In this document: positions 36,841 through 46,426 of the stretch, in pieces
Layout: each line of letters opens with the position of its first letter
Position numbering within the stretch: position 1 is the first letter of the stretch
From: Sphingomonas sp. LC-1
GTDB taxonomy: Bacteria > Pseudomonadota > Alphaproteobacteria > Sphingomonadales > Sphingomonadaceae
Assembly (NCBI RefSeq): GCF_025371035.1
Contig: NZ_JANZXB010000002.1
Location: forward strand, 62,001 to 126,000
Reading direction: 5' to 3'
DNA length: 64,000 bases
Position numbers and translations under genes: made by a program
Notes under the pieces: generated by a model
Told to the model about the DNA's origin: nothing
Databases searched by the model: none
What the model saw: the letters and a program-made list of their open reading frames with translations, nothing else

Positions 36841-37997
36841 GGCTCGGCCCGCAGGAAGCCGTCGATCACCCGGTTCATCTCGGGCGCTTCGAGCAGGAAG
36901 GCGTCATGGCCATAGGGGCTCGACAATTCCACGAAACTCGCCGCCGCGCCCGCCGCGTTGAGCGCCTGCACCACGGCACGCGACTCGGAGGTCGGATAGA
37001 GCCAGTCAGTGTCGAAGCTGACCAGACAGAAGCGGGTCTTCGTCCCCCGAAAGGCGTTGGCGAGCAGCCCGCCATGCTCCTCGGCGAGATCGAAATAATC
37101 CAGCGCGCGGGTGATGTAGAGGTAGCTGTTGGCGTCGAACCGGTCGACGAAGCTCAACCCCTGATGCCGCAAATAGCTTTCGACCTGGAAATCGGCGTCG
37201 AAACCGAAGCTCTTGGCGCCGTCCGGCCGATCGGGCCGTGCCTGGAGCCGCCGCCCGAACTTCTCGGTCAACCCTGCCTCGGACAGATAGGTGATGTGCG
37301 CCGCCATCCGCGCGACCGCTAGACCCGCCGCCGGGGGATCGTTGGCCTCGTAATAGGCGCCGCCGCGCCATTTCGGGTCGGCCATGATCGCCTGTCGCCC
37401 GACCTCGTGGAACGCGATGTTCTGGGCCGAATGCCTGGCGGTCGAGGCGACCATGACGCAGGCGCGGACCCGCTCGGGAAAGGTCGCGGCCCAACTGATC
37501 GCCTGCATCCCGCCCATCGATCCGCCGACCACCGCCTTCAACTGCCCCACGCCCAGATGGTCGAGCAGCATGGCTTGCGCGCGCACCATGTCGCGGATGG
37601 TGATGACGGGAAAGCGCATTCCCCAGGGTTCGGCCGTGGAGGGATCGGTGGTCGCGGGGCCGGACGATCCCATGCAACTGCCGATCACGTTCGAGCAGAT
37701 GATGAAATGCCGCGCCGGATCGATCGGCTTGCCTTCCCCCACCAGCCGCGTCCACCAGCCAGGCTTGCCGGTGCGCGGATGGGGCGAGGCGACATGCTGG
37801 TCGCCGGTCAGCGCGTGGCAGATCAGGATCGCGTTCGAGCCATCGGCATTCAGCGTGCCATAGGTCTCATAGCCGATCTCGACCGGCGACAGCAGCCCCC
37901 CGCCATCGAGCCGAAGCGGCCCGGGCAGCACGATATGGCGTGACAGACCGAAACGCTGGTCGTCGCCAAGGGATTGTGCGGAAACGGAAGCGGCCAT
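36837..37997 (-). CDS. metX: Homoserine O-acetyltransferase (MetX)
   Basis: Activates homoserine for methionine synthesis. Length is 386 residues. Alpha/beta-hydrolase triad: Ser160 in GGSMGGMQA, the late Asp in the SFDTDWLYP region, and His in [21 protein letters not shown] and [14 protein letters not shown] are typical. It is followed by metW. It is divergent from hisC, the starts being 64 bases apart. Some MetX-like enzymes use succinyl-CoA; sequence alone does not settle that. Confidence 0.96.
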   Translation of the reverse strand: MAASVSAQSLGDDQRFGLSRHIVLPGPLRLDGGGLLSPVEIGYETYGTLNADGSNAILICHALTGDQHVASPHPRTGKPGWWTRLVGEGKPIDPARHFIICSNVIGSCMGSSGPATTDPSTAEPWGMRFPVITIRDMVRAQAMLLDHLGVGQLKAVVGGSMGGMQAISWAATFPERVRACVMVASTARHSAQNIAFHEVGRQAIMADPKWRGGAYYEANDPPAAGLAVARMAAHITYLSEAGLTEKFGRRLQARPDRPDGAKSFGFDADFQVESYLRHQGLSFVDRFDANSYLYITRALDYFDLAEEHGGLLANAFRGTKTRFCLVSFDTDWLYPTSESRAVVQALNAAGAAASFVELSSPYGHDAFLLEAPEMNRVIDGFLRAEP

Positions 37998-38061
37998 GGA
38001 GCCCTATCCGCTAGGCCGCGATGCTTGGCAACGCAAGGCCATGGCCGCTATGGCGTTTGCC

Positions 38062-39165
38062 ATGACCGAGCTTACCGCCCCCGAACCGATCTCCTGGGTC
38101 AAGGCGATCGCGCCCTATGTCCCCGGCCGCGCGACGACCGATGACGGGCGCAAGGTCGCCAAACTCTCGTCCAACGAGAATCCGCTGGGCACCAGCGAGA
38201 AGGCGCGCACCGCCTTCGCCGCCGCCGCGCGGAATCTAGAGCGCTATCCGGATGCGGGCGCGACCGCGCTGCGCGAGGCGATCGGCGCGGTCCACGGCCT
38301 CGACCCGGCGCGAATCATCTATGGCACCGGCTCGGACGAGATTCTCCACCTTGCGGCGGGTGCGTTCGCGGGGCCGGGGGATGAGGTCATCCATGTCCGC
38401 TACGGCTTTTCCGTGTACGAGATCGCCACCCGGCGCGTCGGGGCGGAGCCGGTGGTGGTCGCCGATCACGAATACGCCACCGATGTCGACGCGATCCTGG
38501 CGGCCGTCACGGACAAGACACGGGTCGTCTTCGTCGCCAATCCCAACAATCCGACCGGCACCTATGCTGGCGCGGGTGAGATCGCCCGGCTGCACGCCGG
38601 GCTGCCGCCCCATGTCCTGCTGGTCCTCGACCAGGCCTATGCCGAATATCTGGCCGAGGGCGAGGATGATGGCGGGCTGGCGCTGGCCGAACGCGCGGCG
38701 AACGTGCTGGTCTCGCGCACCTTCTCCAAGATCCATGGCCTCGCCGCCGAGCGGATCGGCTGGGGCTATGCCGCCGCGCCGATCATCGATGCGCTGCACC
38801 GCATCCGCGCGCCGTTCAACGTGACCATCGCCGGGCAGAACGCCGCGATCGAGGCGATCCGCGACCGCGCCTTCGTAGAATCGTCGCGTGCCCATAACGC
38901 CCGCTGGCTGGCCTGGTTCGAGGAGCAGATCGCAAACCTCGGCAATGCCGGGCTTCGCTGCGTGCCATCCAAGGCCAATTTCTCGCTGGTCCTGTTCGAG
39001 GGCAAATTGACCGCAGAGCGCGCCTATCATGGACTGATGGACGCGGGTTACATCGTCCGCTGGCTGCCGAGCCAGGGGCTGGGCCATGCCCTGCGCATCA
39101 CCATCGGCACCGAGGATGAGGTGAAGGGCGTGATCGCCGCGCTCCGCCGGATGGCTGCGGACTGA
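38062..39165 (+). CDS. hisC: Histidinol-phosphate aminotransferase
   Basis: PLP enzyme of histidine synthesis; many alphaproteobacterial members also transaminate aromatic amino-acid precursors. Length is 367 residues. Segments: [34 protein letters not shown], and the PLP lysine in [21 protein letters not shown] at 38062 (MTELTAPEP) is chosen; in-frame ATGs lie 12 and 21 bases upstream, inside a hairpin ATGGCGTTTGCCAT. It overlaps tyrA (TGATG), joining the histidine and tyrosine pathways in one message. Confidence 0.93.
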   Translation: MTELTAPEPISWVKAIAPYVPGRATTDDGRKVAKLSSNENPLGTSEKARTAFAAAARNLERYPDAGATALREAIGAVHGLDPARIIYGTGSDEILHLAAGAFAGPGDEVIHVRYGFSVYEIATRRVGAEPVVVADHEYATDVDAILAAVTDKTRVVFVANPNNPTGTYAGAGEIARLHAGLPPHVLLVLDQAYAEYLAEGEDDGGLALAERAANVLVSRTFSKIHGLAAERIGWGYAAAPIIDALHRIRAPFNVTIAGQNAAIEAIRDRAFVESSRAHNARWLAWFEEQIANLGNAGLRCVPSKANFSLVLFEGKLTAERAYHGLMDAGYIVRWLPSQGLGHALRITIGTEDEVKGVIAALRRMAAD

Positions 39166-40076
39166 TGCTGCCCTTTGCCCGGATCACCATCATCGGCCTG
39201 GGGCTGATCGGCTCCTCGGTCGCGCGCGCGGTGCGCGCGAACATGCCCACGGCGAGGCTCACCGGCTATGACGCCGATGCCGGCGTGCGCGAGACGGCAC
39301 GGCGGATCGACCTGTGTGACGATGTCGCCGACAGCGCGGGTGCGGCAGTGATCGATGCCGATCTGGTGATGCTGTGCGTGCCCGTCGGCGCCATGGCGGC
39401 GGTCGCGGCCACGTTCGCCGACGACCTGCCCGCCGAGGCGATCGTCAGCGATGTCGGCGGGTCGAAGGAAAGTGTGGTCGCGGCGCTGCGTTCCGTCTTG
39501 CCGGATGCGATGCTGGTCCCCGGCCATCCGGTGGCAGGCACGGAGAATAGCGGCCCGGAAAGCGGCTTTGCGACCTTGTTCCGCGGCCGCTGGTGCATCC
39601 TGACCCCGGAGGAACATTGCCCCGAAGCCCCGGTCGCCCGGCTGCGCGCCTTCTGGGAAGCGCTGGGCGCGAATGTCGAGTTGATGACACCGCGCCATCA
39701 CGACCTCGTCCTGGCGGTGACCAGCCACGTTCCGCACCTGATCGCCTATTCGATCGTGGGCACCGCTTCCGACCTGGAAGACGTGACGCAAGGCGAAGTC
39801 ATCAAGTTCTCCGCTGGCGGTTTTCGAGACTTCACCCGGATCGCCGCCTCCGATCCGACCATGTGGCGTGACGTGTTCCTCAACAATCGCGAGGCGGTGC
39901 TGGAGATCTTACAACGCCTGACAGAGGATGTGACGATGCTCCAGCGCGCGATCCGCTGGGGCGATGGCGATACCCTGTTCGACCTGTTCAGCCGCACCCG
40001 CGCCATCCGTCGCTCGATCATCGACCAAGGCCAGGACGACGCCCGCGAGGATTTCGGGCGGAGTCACGGGGGATAA
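39165..40076 (+). CDS. tyrA: Prephenate/arogenate (cyclohexadienyl) dehydrogenase
   Basis: Oxidative decarboxylation of prephenate or arogenate in tyrosine synthesis. Length is 303 residues. NAD-binding GLGLIGSSVARAV (11-23), GHPVAGTENSG with the conserved catalytic His region, and the helical C-terminus with HHDLVLAVTSHVPHLIAY. No ACT regulatory domain is fused, so feedback control must differ from AroH-TyrA types. Translationally coupled to hisC. Confidence 0.94.
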   Translation: MLPFARITIIGLGLIGSSVARAVRANMPTARLTGYDADAGVRETARRIDLCDDVADSAGAAVIDADLVMLCVPVGAMAAVAATFADDLPAEAIVSDVGGSKESVVAALRSVLPDAMLVPGHPVAGTENSGPESGFATLFRGRWCILTPEEHCPEAPVARLRAFWEALGANVELMTPRHHDLVLAVTSHVPHLIAYSIVGTASDLEDVTQGEVIKFSAGGFRDFTRIAASDPTMWRDVFLNNREAVLEILQRLTEDVTMLQRAIRWGDGDTLFDLFSRTRAIRRSIIDQGQDDAREDFGRSHGG

Positions 40077-40130
40077 ATCGTCCCCGGCACGGGAGGGCCA
40101 TGGGGAGCATGGCGGAAGGGGGGTAGACGT

Positions 40131-40157
40131 AAAAATGGGCGTCCCTTGCGGAAGCCC
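40131..40157 (-). terminator. Terminator at the end of the ftsE-ftsX-ydcF-plsC operon
   Basis: On the minus strand GGGCTTCCGCAAGGGACGCCC forms a hairpin (with GCAA loop) and is followed by ATTTTT (40136-40131). It begins about 15 bases after the plsC stop. Upstream on this side the tyrA gene ends, so it separates two convergent operons. Confidence 0.65.
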
Positions 40158-40171
40158 CCCTCCGTCAGGGT

Positions 40172-40882
40172 TTATGCTCTGCCACCGCCCCGCGCCGGTG
40201 AGGATTCCAGGGCATTCATCGCCGCATGAACCCTAGCCTCCGCCTCCGCACGTGGCAGCCCGGGCGGAATCACCTCGCCGAAGCGCAGCGTCACGACACC
40301 CGGCCTCTTCAAGCCTTTGCGCGGCCAGACCAGCCCCGAATCGGTCGCCACCGGCACCACCGGCAGGTTGAGCATCCGGTATAGTCCCGCGAATCCGGGT
40401 TTCAGCGGCGGCGTTTCGCCGGGTTTCACCCGCGTCCCCTCGGGAAAGATCATGATCGCCCGCCCCTCGCCCACCGCGACCTGGGCGTCGCGCATCATCC
40501 CGCGCATCGCCCTGGCCGAGGCGCTGCGGTCCACCACGATCGCGCCATATTTGCGCACCGCCCAGCCCCAGAGCGGAATATTCGCCAGTTCGCGCTTCAG
40601 CACCATGGCGGGCGCGCCCAGCATCCGCTGCAACTCCATCGTCTCGAACATCGCCTGATGCTTGGCGGGGTAGAGCGCCGGGCTGGTCGGGCGCGTCCCC
40701 TCCACCACCACGCGGATGCCCAGGATCCAGCGGGTGCAGATCCGGTGAAACCGGGTCCAACCGGTCGCCCAGTGGATCACCGCCTGACGCCCACCCAGCG
40801 CGATCACTGGCGACAGCAGCGCCATGATCGCCGATACCGGATAGAAGATCGCCACGAAGACGATGTTACGAAGCAGAATCAC
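40172..40882 (-). CDS. 1-acyl-sn-glycerol-3-phosphate acyltransferase (PlsC-like)
   Basis: Membrane acyltransferase of 236 residues with an N-terminal hydrophobic helix (RNIVFVAIFYPVSAIMALL). The acceptor motif is KHQAMFETME, i.e. H-x4-E instead of the usual H-x4-D; later motifs are FPEGTRV and the VPVATDSG stretch. It probably makes phosphatidic acid, but the altered motif makes substrate choice uncertain. The start is GTG at 40882, overlapping ydcF by 4 bases (GTGA); a TTG at 40900 is less likely. Last gene of the ftsE operon. Confidence 0.9.
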   Translation of the reverse strand: MILLRNIVFVAIFYPVSAIMALLSPVIALGGRQAVIHWATGWTRFHRICTRWILGIRVVVEGTRPTSPALYPAKHQAMFETMELQRMLGAPAMVLKRELANIPLWGWAVRKYGAIVVDRSASARAMRGMMRDAQVAVGEGRAIMIFPEGTRVKPGETPPLKPGFAGLYRMLNLPVVPVATDSGLVWPRKGLKRPGVVTLRFGEVIPPGLPRAEAEARVHAAMNALESSPARGGGRA

Positions 40883-41412
40883 GCACCAAACCCCGTCCAA
40901 AGCGCGACCCTGCGCAGGATCAGCTTGTTATATTCGTTGACCAGCGTCCCCAGCCGCGGCTCGGACGGCACGCCGTCCCCCAGCACCAGCACCTGCGAGC
41001 CCAAGGTCGCGGTCAATTCCATCTTCGCGCGCGGCAAATGCCAGTCGGAAGTGACCAGCCGCACCGTGCGATAGCCATGTTCGCGAACCCAGTTCGCCGT
41101 CTCCTCGGCATTGGAACGGGTATCGACCGCCTCGCCGCCCAGATCGATGCAGCAGGCAAACAGCGCGGGCGAGGTGTGATAGGTGCGCGCCAGATCGATC
41201 GGTCGCACTCCCGGCGCGACGCCCGTCACCAGCATCCGCTTGGCCTGATGCGCCTTGAGCAGCGCGATCCCCCGATCGATGCGCCCGGGGCCGCCGGTCG
41301 GCACCACGATCGCATCGGTGGTGTTGTTCTCCAGGGGGTGCGGCAGGGTCAGCATGAAGACCGCGAACCCCAGGCACCACGCCAGCGCCGCCAGACCGAA
41401 CAGGCGCAGCAT
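40879..41412 (-). CDS. ydcF: YdcF family protein (DUF218)
   Basis: A 177-residue protein with one N-terminal membrane helix (GLAALAWCLGFAVFML) and a DUF218 domain: AIVVPTGGPGRIDRGIALL, RMLVTGV, DTRSNAEETANWV and LVTSDWHLPRAKME. Relatives such as SanA and ElyC affect envelope integrity; the reaction is unknown. It is coupled to ftsX by TGATG and to plsC by GTGA. Its place between cell-division and lipid genes fits an envelope role. Confidence 0.9.
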   Translation of the reverse strand: MLRLFGLAALAWCLGFAVFMLTLPHPLENNTTDAIVVPTGGPGRIDRGIALLKAHQAKRMLVTGVAPGVRPIDLARTYHTSPALFACCIDLGGEAVDTRSNAEETANWVREHGYRTVRLVTSDWHLPRAKMELTATLGSQVLVLGDGVPSEPRLGTLVNEYNKLILRRVALWTGFGA

Positions 41413-42314
41413 CAGAGCATCCGCCGCATCTGGGCCATTACCGCCAGCCGCGCCGCGACCACCGCCAGTGCGATAAAGGCGAAGGGCAGCGCGATCAGCA
41501 TCGCCACATCCCCCATCCCCAGTCGCATGCCGCTCAGCAATTCCGAGTCCAGCGCACCCACTTGCCGCGCGACCAGCGCGATCGCGCCGCCCGCGACCAC
41601 GCTGCCCACCACAGCACCGATTCCGGCATCGAGCGCGATTCGCCGCTGGAACAGCCGGGCGACCTGCCGGTCGGTCGCACCGAGCATATGGATGACCTCG
41701 ATCGTCGCGCGATGCGCCTCCAAACCGGCGCGCGCCGCCAGCATGACCACCGCCGCCGTCGCCCCCAGCATCAACAGGATGATCGCCCCCGCGAGCCAGG
41801 CGGCGGTGTCGAGCAGGCGCCCGACGGGGCCCAGCCAGGTCGCATGGGCATCGACCCGCGCCGCCGGGCTGGTGCGCGCCACCGCCGCGCCGACACGGGC
41901 AATGGCGTCGCTCCGGTCGCTGGTCAGATCGACATCGATCAGCGCGGGCACCGGCAGCCCGGCGGCGGCGGCATCACCCCCCAGCCAGGGTTGCAGCATA
42001 CGCGCCAGCTCGGCCTGGGGCACCGGCGTCGCGCGGGCGACATCGGGCAGGGTGCGCAGCACGGCCAGCACCCGCGCGGCCGCGGCGTCGCGACGCTGCG
42101 TCTCGCCCTCGACGATCTGAACGGTCAGTCGCCCCGCCATCTGTCGGTCCAGCGCCCCCGCCGCCCGCGCCGTGCCCAGTCCGGCGGCCCCGGCCAGCAG
42201 GGTCAGGAACAACATGATCGCAATCACCCAACTCATGACATGCGCACCGCCGACATCGTCCAGCGCCCGCGCCTCCGCCCCCGTCGCGCGCCGTGTCGTG
42301 TCGGCGCGCGTCAC
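41412..42314 (-). CDS. ftsX: Cell division protein FtsX
   Basis: Permease-like membrane partner of FtsE, 300 residues. A membrane helix (VMSWVIAIMLFLTLLAGAAG) is followed by a periplasmic domain of about 100 residues, then three membrane helices. It is thought to activate peptidoglycan amidases during division. The start overlaps the ftsE end by 4 bases. Sequence identity with enteric FtsX is low, as is usual, so the call rests on topology plus the ftsE neighbour. Confidence 0.92.
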   Translation of the reverse strand: MTRADTTRRATGAEARALDDVGGAHVMSWVIAIMLFLTLLAGAAGLGTARAAGALDRQMAGRLTVQIVEGETQRRDAAAARVLAVLRTLPDVARATPVPQAELARMLQPWLGGDAAAAGLPVPALIDVDLTSDRSDAIARVGAAVARTSPAARVDAHATWLGPVGRLLDTAAWLAGAIILLMLGATAAVVMLAARAGLEAHRATIEVIHMLGATDRQVARLFQRRIALDAGIGAVVGSVVAGGAIALVARQVGALDSELLSGMRLGMGDVAMLIALPFAFIALAVVAARLAVMAQMRRML

Positions 42315-43060
42315 AACCCGCTCCGCACGATGGTCGACCGGGGTGGTTCGGCCCTGGGGGCGACGCCTGGCGGGGCGGTCGCCTCGGACGGTTCGGGATC
42401 GACCAGCCGTCCGTGCTCCAGATGCATATGGTGCGCACCCGTGATCCGGTCGATCAGATGCCAGTCATGCGTCGCCATCACCACCGTCGTCCCCAGCCGG
42501 TGCAGTGAGTTGAACAGGTGAAGCAACCGCTCCGCCATGACCGGATCGACATTGCCCGTCGGTTCGTCGGCAACCAGCAGTTCGGGGCGCGCGATCACCG
42601 CCCGCGCGATCGCCACCCGCTGCTGCTCGCCGCCCGAAAGCGTCGCCGGGCGAGCGCCCGACCGTTCGGACAGGCCGATCCAGGCCAGCATCTCGCGCAC
42701 CGCCCGCGCAATCTCCAATTCGGCCATGCCCGCCACGCGCAGGGGCAGCGCGATATTGTCCGCCGCCGACAGGTGCGGGATCAGACGGAAATCCTGGAAC
42801 ACCACCCCGATCCGTCGCCGGAATCCGGGCAGACGGTCGCGCGGCAGGATCACCGCATCCTCGCCGAATAACCGGATGATTCCCCGACTGGGACGCTGCG
42901 ACAGATATAAAAGCCGCAAGAGCGAGGTCTTTCCCGCACCGCTGGCCCCGGTCAGGAAATAGAATTGCCCCGAGCGCAACGTAAAGCTGACGTCGCACAG
43001 GGTTTCCTCGCCCGCACCATAGCGAAGGCCGACATTCTCGAACTGGACGATGTTCGCCAT
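42311..43060 (-). CDS. ftsE: Cell division ATP-binding protein FtsE
   Basis: ABC ATPase of 249 residues. Walker A GASGAGKT (38-45), Q-loop [18 protein letters not shown], signature [14 protein letters not shown], Walker [13 protein letters not shown], and the switch His in MATHDWHLI. FtsE has the family RLIPHLSA segment. The last 30 residues extend beyond the usual end and are Pro/Ala-rich. It heads the ftsE-ftsX-ydcF-plsC operon; the 140-base gap upstream, shared with a divergent zinc-ribbon gene, should hold the promoter. Confidence 0.95.
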   Translation of the reverse strand: MANIVQFENVGLRYGAGEETLCDVSFTLRSGQFYFLTGASGAGKTSLLRLLYLSQRPSRGIIRLFGEDAVILPRDRLPGFRRRIGVVFQDFRLIPHLSAADNIALPLRVAGMAELEIARAVREMLAWIGLSERSGARPATLSGGEQQRVAIARAVIARPELLVADEPTGNVDPVMAERLLHLFNSLHRLGTTVVMATHDWHLIDRITGAHHMHLEHGRLVDPEPSEATAPPGVAPRAEPPRSTIVRSGL

Positions 43061-43203
43061 GCTCTCATGGCCTTGGCATGGCCCGCCCCGCGCTTCAAGC
43101 TTGCCACGCATATGGGCGGCGTGCTTACTGGACTTTCGGGGGGCCTGATCCGGATGGCCTGTCCGTCTGTCGATCCGTCCTGTCCGTTGAAGTGCCCGAC
43201 CGC

Positions 43204-43941
43204 ATGATCCTCGAATGCCCCGAGTGCCGCACCCGCTATCTGGTGCCCGACAGCGCGATCGGGCTGGAGGGTCGGACCGTGCGTTGCGCCAATTGCCGAC
43301 ACAGCTGGTTCCAGTCGCCACCCGATCCCGAACTGCCTCTTCCGCCCGTCCTGGCCGCAGAGCCGGATGAGACGATTCCGGACGATGCGGTCGATGCGCC
43401 GCCGCCACCCCCACCGCCCCCACCGATCGTCGCGCCGTCCCCCGCCCCGCCGATCCTATCGCAGGACGAACCCGGCTTCGACGCCTTCGCGCACCGCCCG
43501 CCATTCCGCGCACGGCGCAATCCGGTGCGGCGCTGGACCATCGGCGCGGTCGCGGCAGGGCTGTTGATGCTGATCGCGACGGCCGCGATCCTGTGGACCG
43601 GCATGCCGGGCATCGGCGGCTGGCTGGGTCTGGGCAGCACCGAGTCGGCGCTGGAACTCCGTTCCAACCCGATCGAGCGACGCGAACTGGAGAATGGCTC
43701 GGAACTGTTCGCCATTTCGGGCCAGATCATCAACCCCTCCTCGACGCAGCAGCGGGTGCCGGACCTGCGCGCCGAACTGAAGGATGCGCAGGGGCGCGTC
43801 GTCTTCTCCTGGGCGATCGCGCCGCAGCAGCGGACCCTGGGGCCGGGCGCGTCGATGGACTTCAACTCGGCGAAGCTCGACGTGCCGCCCAGTTCCAAGC
43901 GGCTGGACCTGAGCTTTGCGGGTGAGGGAAGCGGAACCTAA
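43204..43941 (+). CDS. Zinc-ribbon (MJ0042-type) membrane protein with DUF3426-like domain
   Basis: A 245-residue protein. Residues 1-37 form a zinc ribbon (CPECRTRYLVPD and CANCRHSW). A linker rich in Pro, with a run of prolines at about 62-71, leads to one membrane helix (AVAAGLLMLIATAAILWTG, near 118-136). The C-terminal part (GSELFAISGQIINPSSTQQRVPDLRAEL) resembles the DUF3426/extracellular domain. Many alphaproteobacteria have it beside ftsE; function is unknown. Its stop overlaps the convergent MATE gene by 4 bases. Confidence 0.85.
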   Translation: MILECPECRTRYLVPDSAIGLEGRTVRCANCRHSWFQSPPDPELPLPPVLAAEPDETIPDDAVDAPPPPPPPPPIVAPSPAPPILSQDEPGFDAFAHRPPFRARRNPVRRWTIGAVAAGLLMLIATAAILWTGMPGIGGWLGLGSTESALELRSNPIERRELENGSELFAISGQIINPSSTQQRVPDLRAELKDAQGRVVFSWAIAPQQRTLGPGASMDFNSAKLDVPPSSKRLDLSFAGEGSGT

Positions 43942-45296
43942 GCCCGCCAGAGCCGCCGGGCGACGATCCCGAACCGCGCGCCATGGAGCAGCGCGGCGAT
44001 CAGCATCCCGGCGCCCGACGCGATGGCCAGCCCCTGTGCGCCCCACCCATGCGCGACCAGCCACCATCCGGCGCCGCCCGTGACGATGAAATAGGCGATG
44101 ATGCTGTTGATCCCCGCCGCCACCTGATCCCCCAGCGAGCGTAGCGCATAGACCAGCACCACCTGGATTCCGTCGAACAGGATGAACGGTGCCCAGATGA
44201 CCAGCATCGCCACCGCCACCGCCCGCGCATCGGCCTGGGCGGGGAACAGCCCGACCAGCGGCCCCGCACCGACGAGCATCACCAGGCCGCAGGCGGCCAT
44301 GGCCAGCGCCGCCAGCGCGACCGCCAGCAGGGTGCGGGCGATCGCGGCCGACGCCACGCCCTCGCCCACCGCATTGCCCGCGCGCACCCCCGCCGCCGAG
44401 CCCAGCCCGAGCGCCAGCGCGAAGGTGACGTTGTGAACCGAAAAGACGATCTGGAAACCATGGGCGGTGGCGTCGCCCAACCGGGTCGACAGCGCGATCA
44501 GGATGGCGAACCCCGCCAGTTCCAGCCCCGACGCGATGGCGGGGACGAAGCCGAACCGCGCCAGGCCGATCGCGCCGCGCCAGGTCGGGGCCCAGGCCGC
44601 GCGGTCCATCCGACGCACGCCACGCAAGGCCCCGCGCGGCAGGGTCATCGCGCTGGCCACCATCGCGACGGCCCCCAATGCCGAGGCGATCACCGTCGCC
44701 AGCGCCGCGCCGACCGCACCCAGCGCAGGCAATCCCATCTCTCCCCCCGCCAGCGCCCAGGCCAACGCCGCGTTGATCGGCAGGATCGACAGATTGACCA
44801 TCGTGACCCGTCGCGGGCGGCTGATCCCCTCCAGAAAGAAGCTGGCGGCGACCAGCACCAGCTGAAACGGATAGCCCAGCGCCATCACCGCGACGACCCG
44901 CGCGCCCGGCTCGACCAGCGAGGGATCGACGCCGATTCCCCGCAACAGCCCGGATCCCCCCAGTCCCAGGATCAGCATTGCCGCGATACCCAGGATCAGG
45001 CCCAACACGAGTCCGTCGCGCAGCGCCTGGCCGGTCTCGGGCCAATCCCCCGCCCCATCGGCGCGCGAGGCACGGACGAGCACGCCCGACAGCCAGGCCA
45101 GCCCCGTGACGATCGCGACATAGGTCAGCGAACGACTGGCCGAGAGCGCGGCGACCTCATGCTCGCCGACGCGACCCACCACCACGACATCGGTGACGTG
45201 CAGGATGGTCCAGTTCAGGCTGGTGAGCATCACCGGCCAGGCGAGCCCGAGCAGACGGCGCGCCTCGGCACGATCGGGGCGGAGGAAGGACGTCAT
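43938..45296 (-). CDS. MATE family efflux transporter
   Basis: A 452-residue transporter of the NorM/DinF-like group with about twelve hydrophobic segments in two halves (GLAWPVMLTSLNWTILHVTD and the second half from about residue 230). It probably exports organic cations using Na+ or H+. MATE landmarks such as the early VGRVGEHEVAALSASRS are present. Substrate unknown. No adjacent regulator. Confidence 0.92.
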   Translation of the reverse strand: MTSFLRPDRAEARRLLGLAWPVMLTSLNWTILHVTDVVVVGRVGEHEVAALSASRSLTYVAIVTGLAWLSGVLVRASRADGAGDWPETGQALRDGLVLGLILGIAAMLILGLGGSGLLRGIGVDPSLVEPGARVVAVMALGYPFQLVLVAASFFLEGISRPRRVTMVNLSILPINAALAWALAGGEMGLPALGAVGAALATVIASALGAVAMVASAMTLPRGALRGVRRMDRAAWAPTWRGAIGLARFGFVPAIASGLELAGFAILIALSTRLGDATAHGFQIVFSVHNVTFALALGLGSAAGVRAGNAVGEGVASAAIARTLLAVALAALAMAACGLVMLVGAGPLVGLFPAQADARAVAVAMLVIWAPFILFDGIQVVLVYALRSLGDQVAAGINSIIAYFIVTGGAGWWLVAHGWGAQGLAIASGAGMLIAALLHGARFGIVARRLWRA

Positions 45297-45374
45297 GCCC
45301 CCTCCCCTATGCCCGAAGCGCCATTCGCGAAAGCCATGGATTGTCGCCGAAGCGACATCGCCTCACGAAAGGCA

Positions 45375-45403
45375 TTGCGCTGCCCGTATCGCTTTGCTAG
45401 GGG
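45375..45403 (+). promoter_or_regulatory. Candidate tRNA-Leu promoter
   Basis: TTGCGC (45375-45380) and a GCTAGG-like -10 (45396-45401) are 15 to 17 bases apart depending on alignment. The GC-rich stretch after the -10 resembles stringently controlled stable RNA promoters. It is 46 bases before the tRNA. Confidence 0.4.
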
Positions 45404-45448
45404 CAGCCGCCTACCAGCCCTCCGGCTTGCCGGTGGTGACTATCGAGT

Positions 45449-45535
45449 GCGGTCGTGGCGGAATTGGTAGACGCGCAACGTTGAGGTCGTTGTGGCCGAA
45501 AGGCCGTGGAAGTTCGAGTCTTCTCGACCGCACCA
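45449..45535 (+). tRNA. tRNA-Leu (anticodon GAG)
   Basis: An 87-base class II tRNA with encoded CCA (45533-45535). Acceptor arms GCGGTCG and CGACCGC pair perfectly. The anticodon loop TTGAGGT sits on an AACG/CGTT stem, giving anticodon GAG. A variable arm (GTGGCCGAAAGGCCGTGG) and a T-arm with the loop TTCGAGT follow. It reads CUC/CUU leucine codons. The isotype and anticodon are read directly from the fold. Confidence 0.96.
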
Positions 45536-45648
45536 GATTTTCCTCGGAACATCGCTAATCCCGACCAGCGGGGTCTCCGTTCGGAGCCGCGACGATCAGC
45601 GTGCGACCGGCCGCATGAAATCCTGTCCAGGCGTCAGGGGCCCCGAAA

Positions 45649-46239
45649 TCACCGCGTCGCGACGATCGAAGCCAGCGTATCGAGGGGCAGCGGCGACACG
45701 AAGCGAAAGCCGAAACGCCCGTCCTTCACCCAGCAGATCGTGCCGAACAATGCGGTGCCCATCGGGCGGATGATGATATGCCCCGCCAACCCCGGCTGGA
45801 CCGTACCGCTGGCGACCAGCTTGGCCCCGCCGGCGGACACGTCGATCAACTCGCTGGCGAATTTCCGGTCGCTCAGCCGCACTTCGGCCGCCAGCGTCAC
45901 CGGAAAGCGCGGCGGGCGCGGGATCGTACCGTCCTCGTTCTCCGCCGAGAATATGTTCTGATAGGGTTGCGGCGTATCGAACTGCACGCCCGCCTTCTGT
46001 CCCCGGACCCAGCGGACCGTGCCGGGAACGGGCGGCAGGCCGCGTACCTCGATACAGATGGAATCGCCGACGGCGGGCACGTTGACGAACCGTGCCATCA
46101 GGCCACTGCCCGAGATATTGTGGACCAGGCAGACGCCTGGCACGTCGCCGCACACCTTGCCAAGCAGAAGTACAGCCGAATGCCGCTGGCCCGAACGACG
46201 TTCAGCCGAGGCGCTTTCCTGCTGTTCGATCTGTTCCAT
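45649..46239 (-). CDS. PilZ domain protein
   Basis: A 196-residue cytosolic protein, probably a cyclic-di-GMP receptor. The PilZ RxxxR motif is seen in RRSGQRHSA (15-25 region) and DISG-type sequence as VHNISGSGLMARF and IDVSAGGAKLV. The two repeated VSxGG/ISGSG segments suggest two tandem PilZ-like halves, the second starting near PRFPVTLAAEVRLSDRK. The ATG at 46239 has GGAAGGA seven bases upstream. It would link to the two GGDEF proteins of the window. Confidence 0.85.
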   Translation of the reverse strand: MEQIEQQESASAERRSGQRHSAVLLLGKVCGDVPGVCLVHNISGSGLMARFVNVPAVGDSICIEVRGLPPVPGTVRWVRGQKAGVQFDTPQPYQNIFSAENEDGTIPRPPRFPVTLAAEVRLSDRKFASELIDVSAGGAKLVASGTVQPGLAGHIIIRPMGTALFGTICWVKDGRFGFRFVSPLPLDTLASIVATR

Positions 46240-46426
46240 GCCTATCCTTCCCGCCAATTACGCCCCCTGACGGAATTCGGCTTCCCTTCTCTATTAACGC
46301 ATCACGGACAAAAAATTAACAGCCTTGCAGAGACGTACCGATCTTTGGTTCATCACGGCGCAATATGGGGTCGGGCATCGCCGTCTTGTGGTCATGTTCA
46401 AAGCCCTGTAATTCGCGATCCGTCCC

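Noticed and set aside
37998-38061. SAM-II-type riboswitch between metX and hisC
   Set aside because: Position would suit it, but I could not find the conserved core or pseudoknot pairing, and only 64 bases are free. Hairpin ATGGCGTTTGCCAT alone is not enough.
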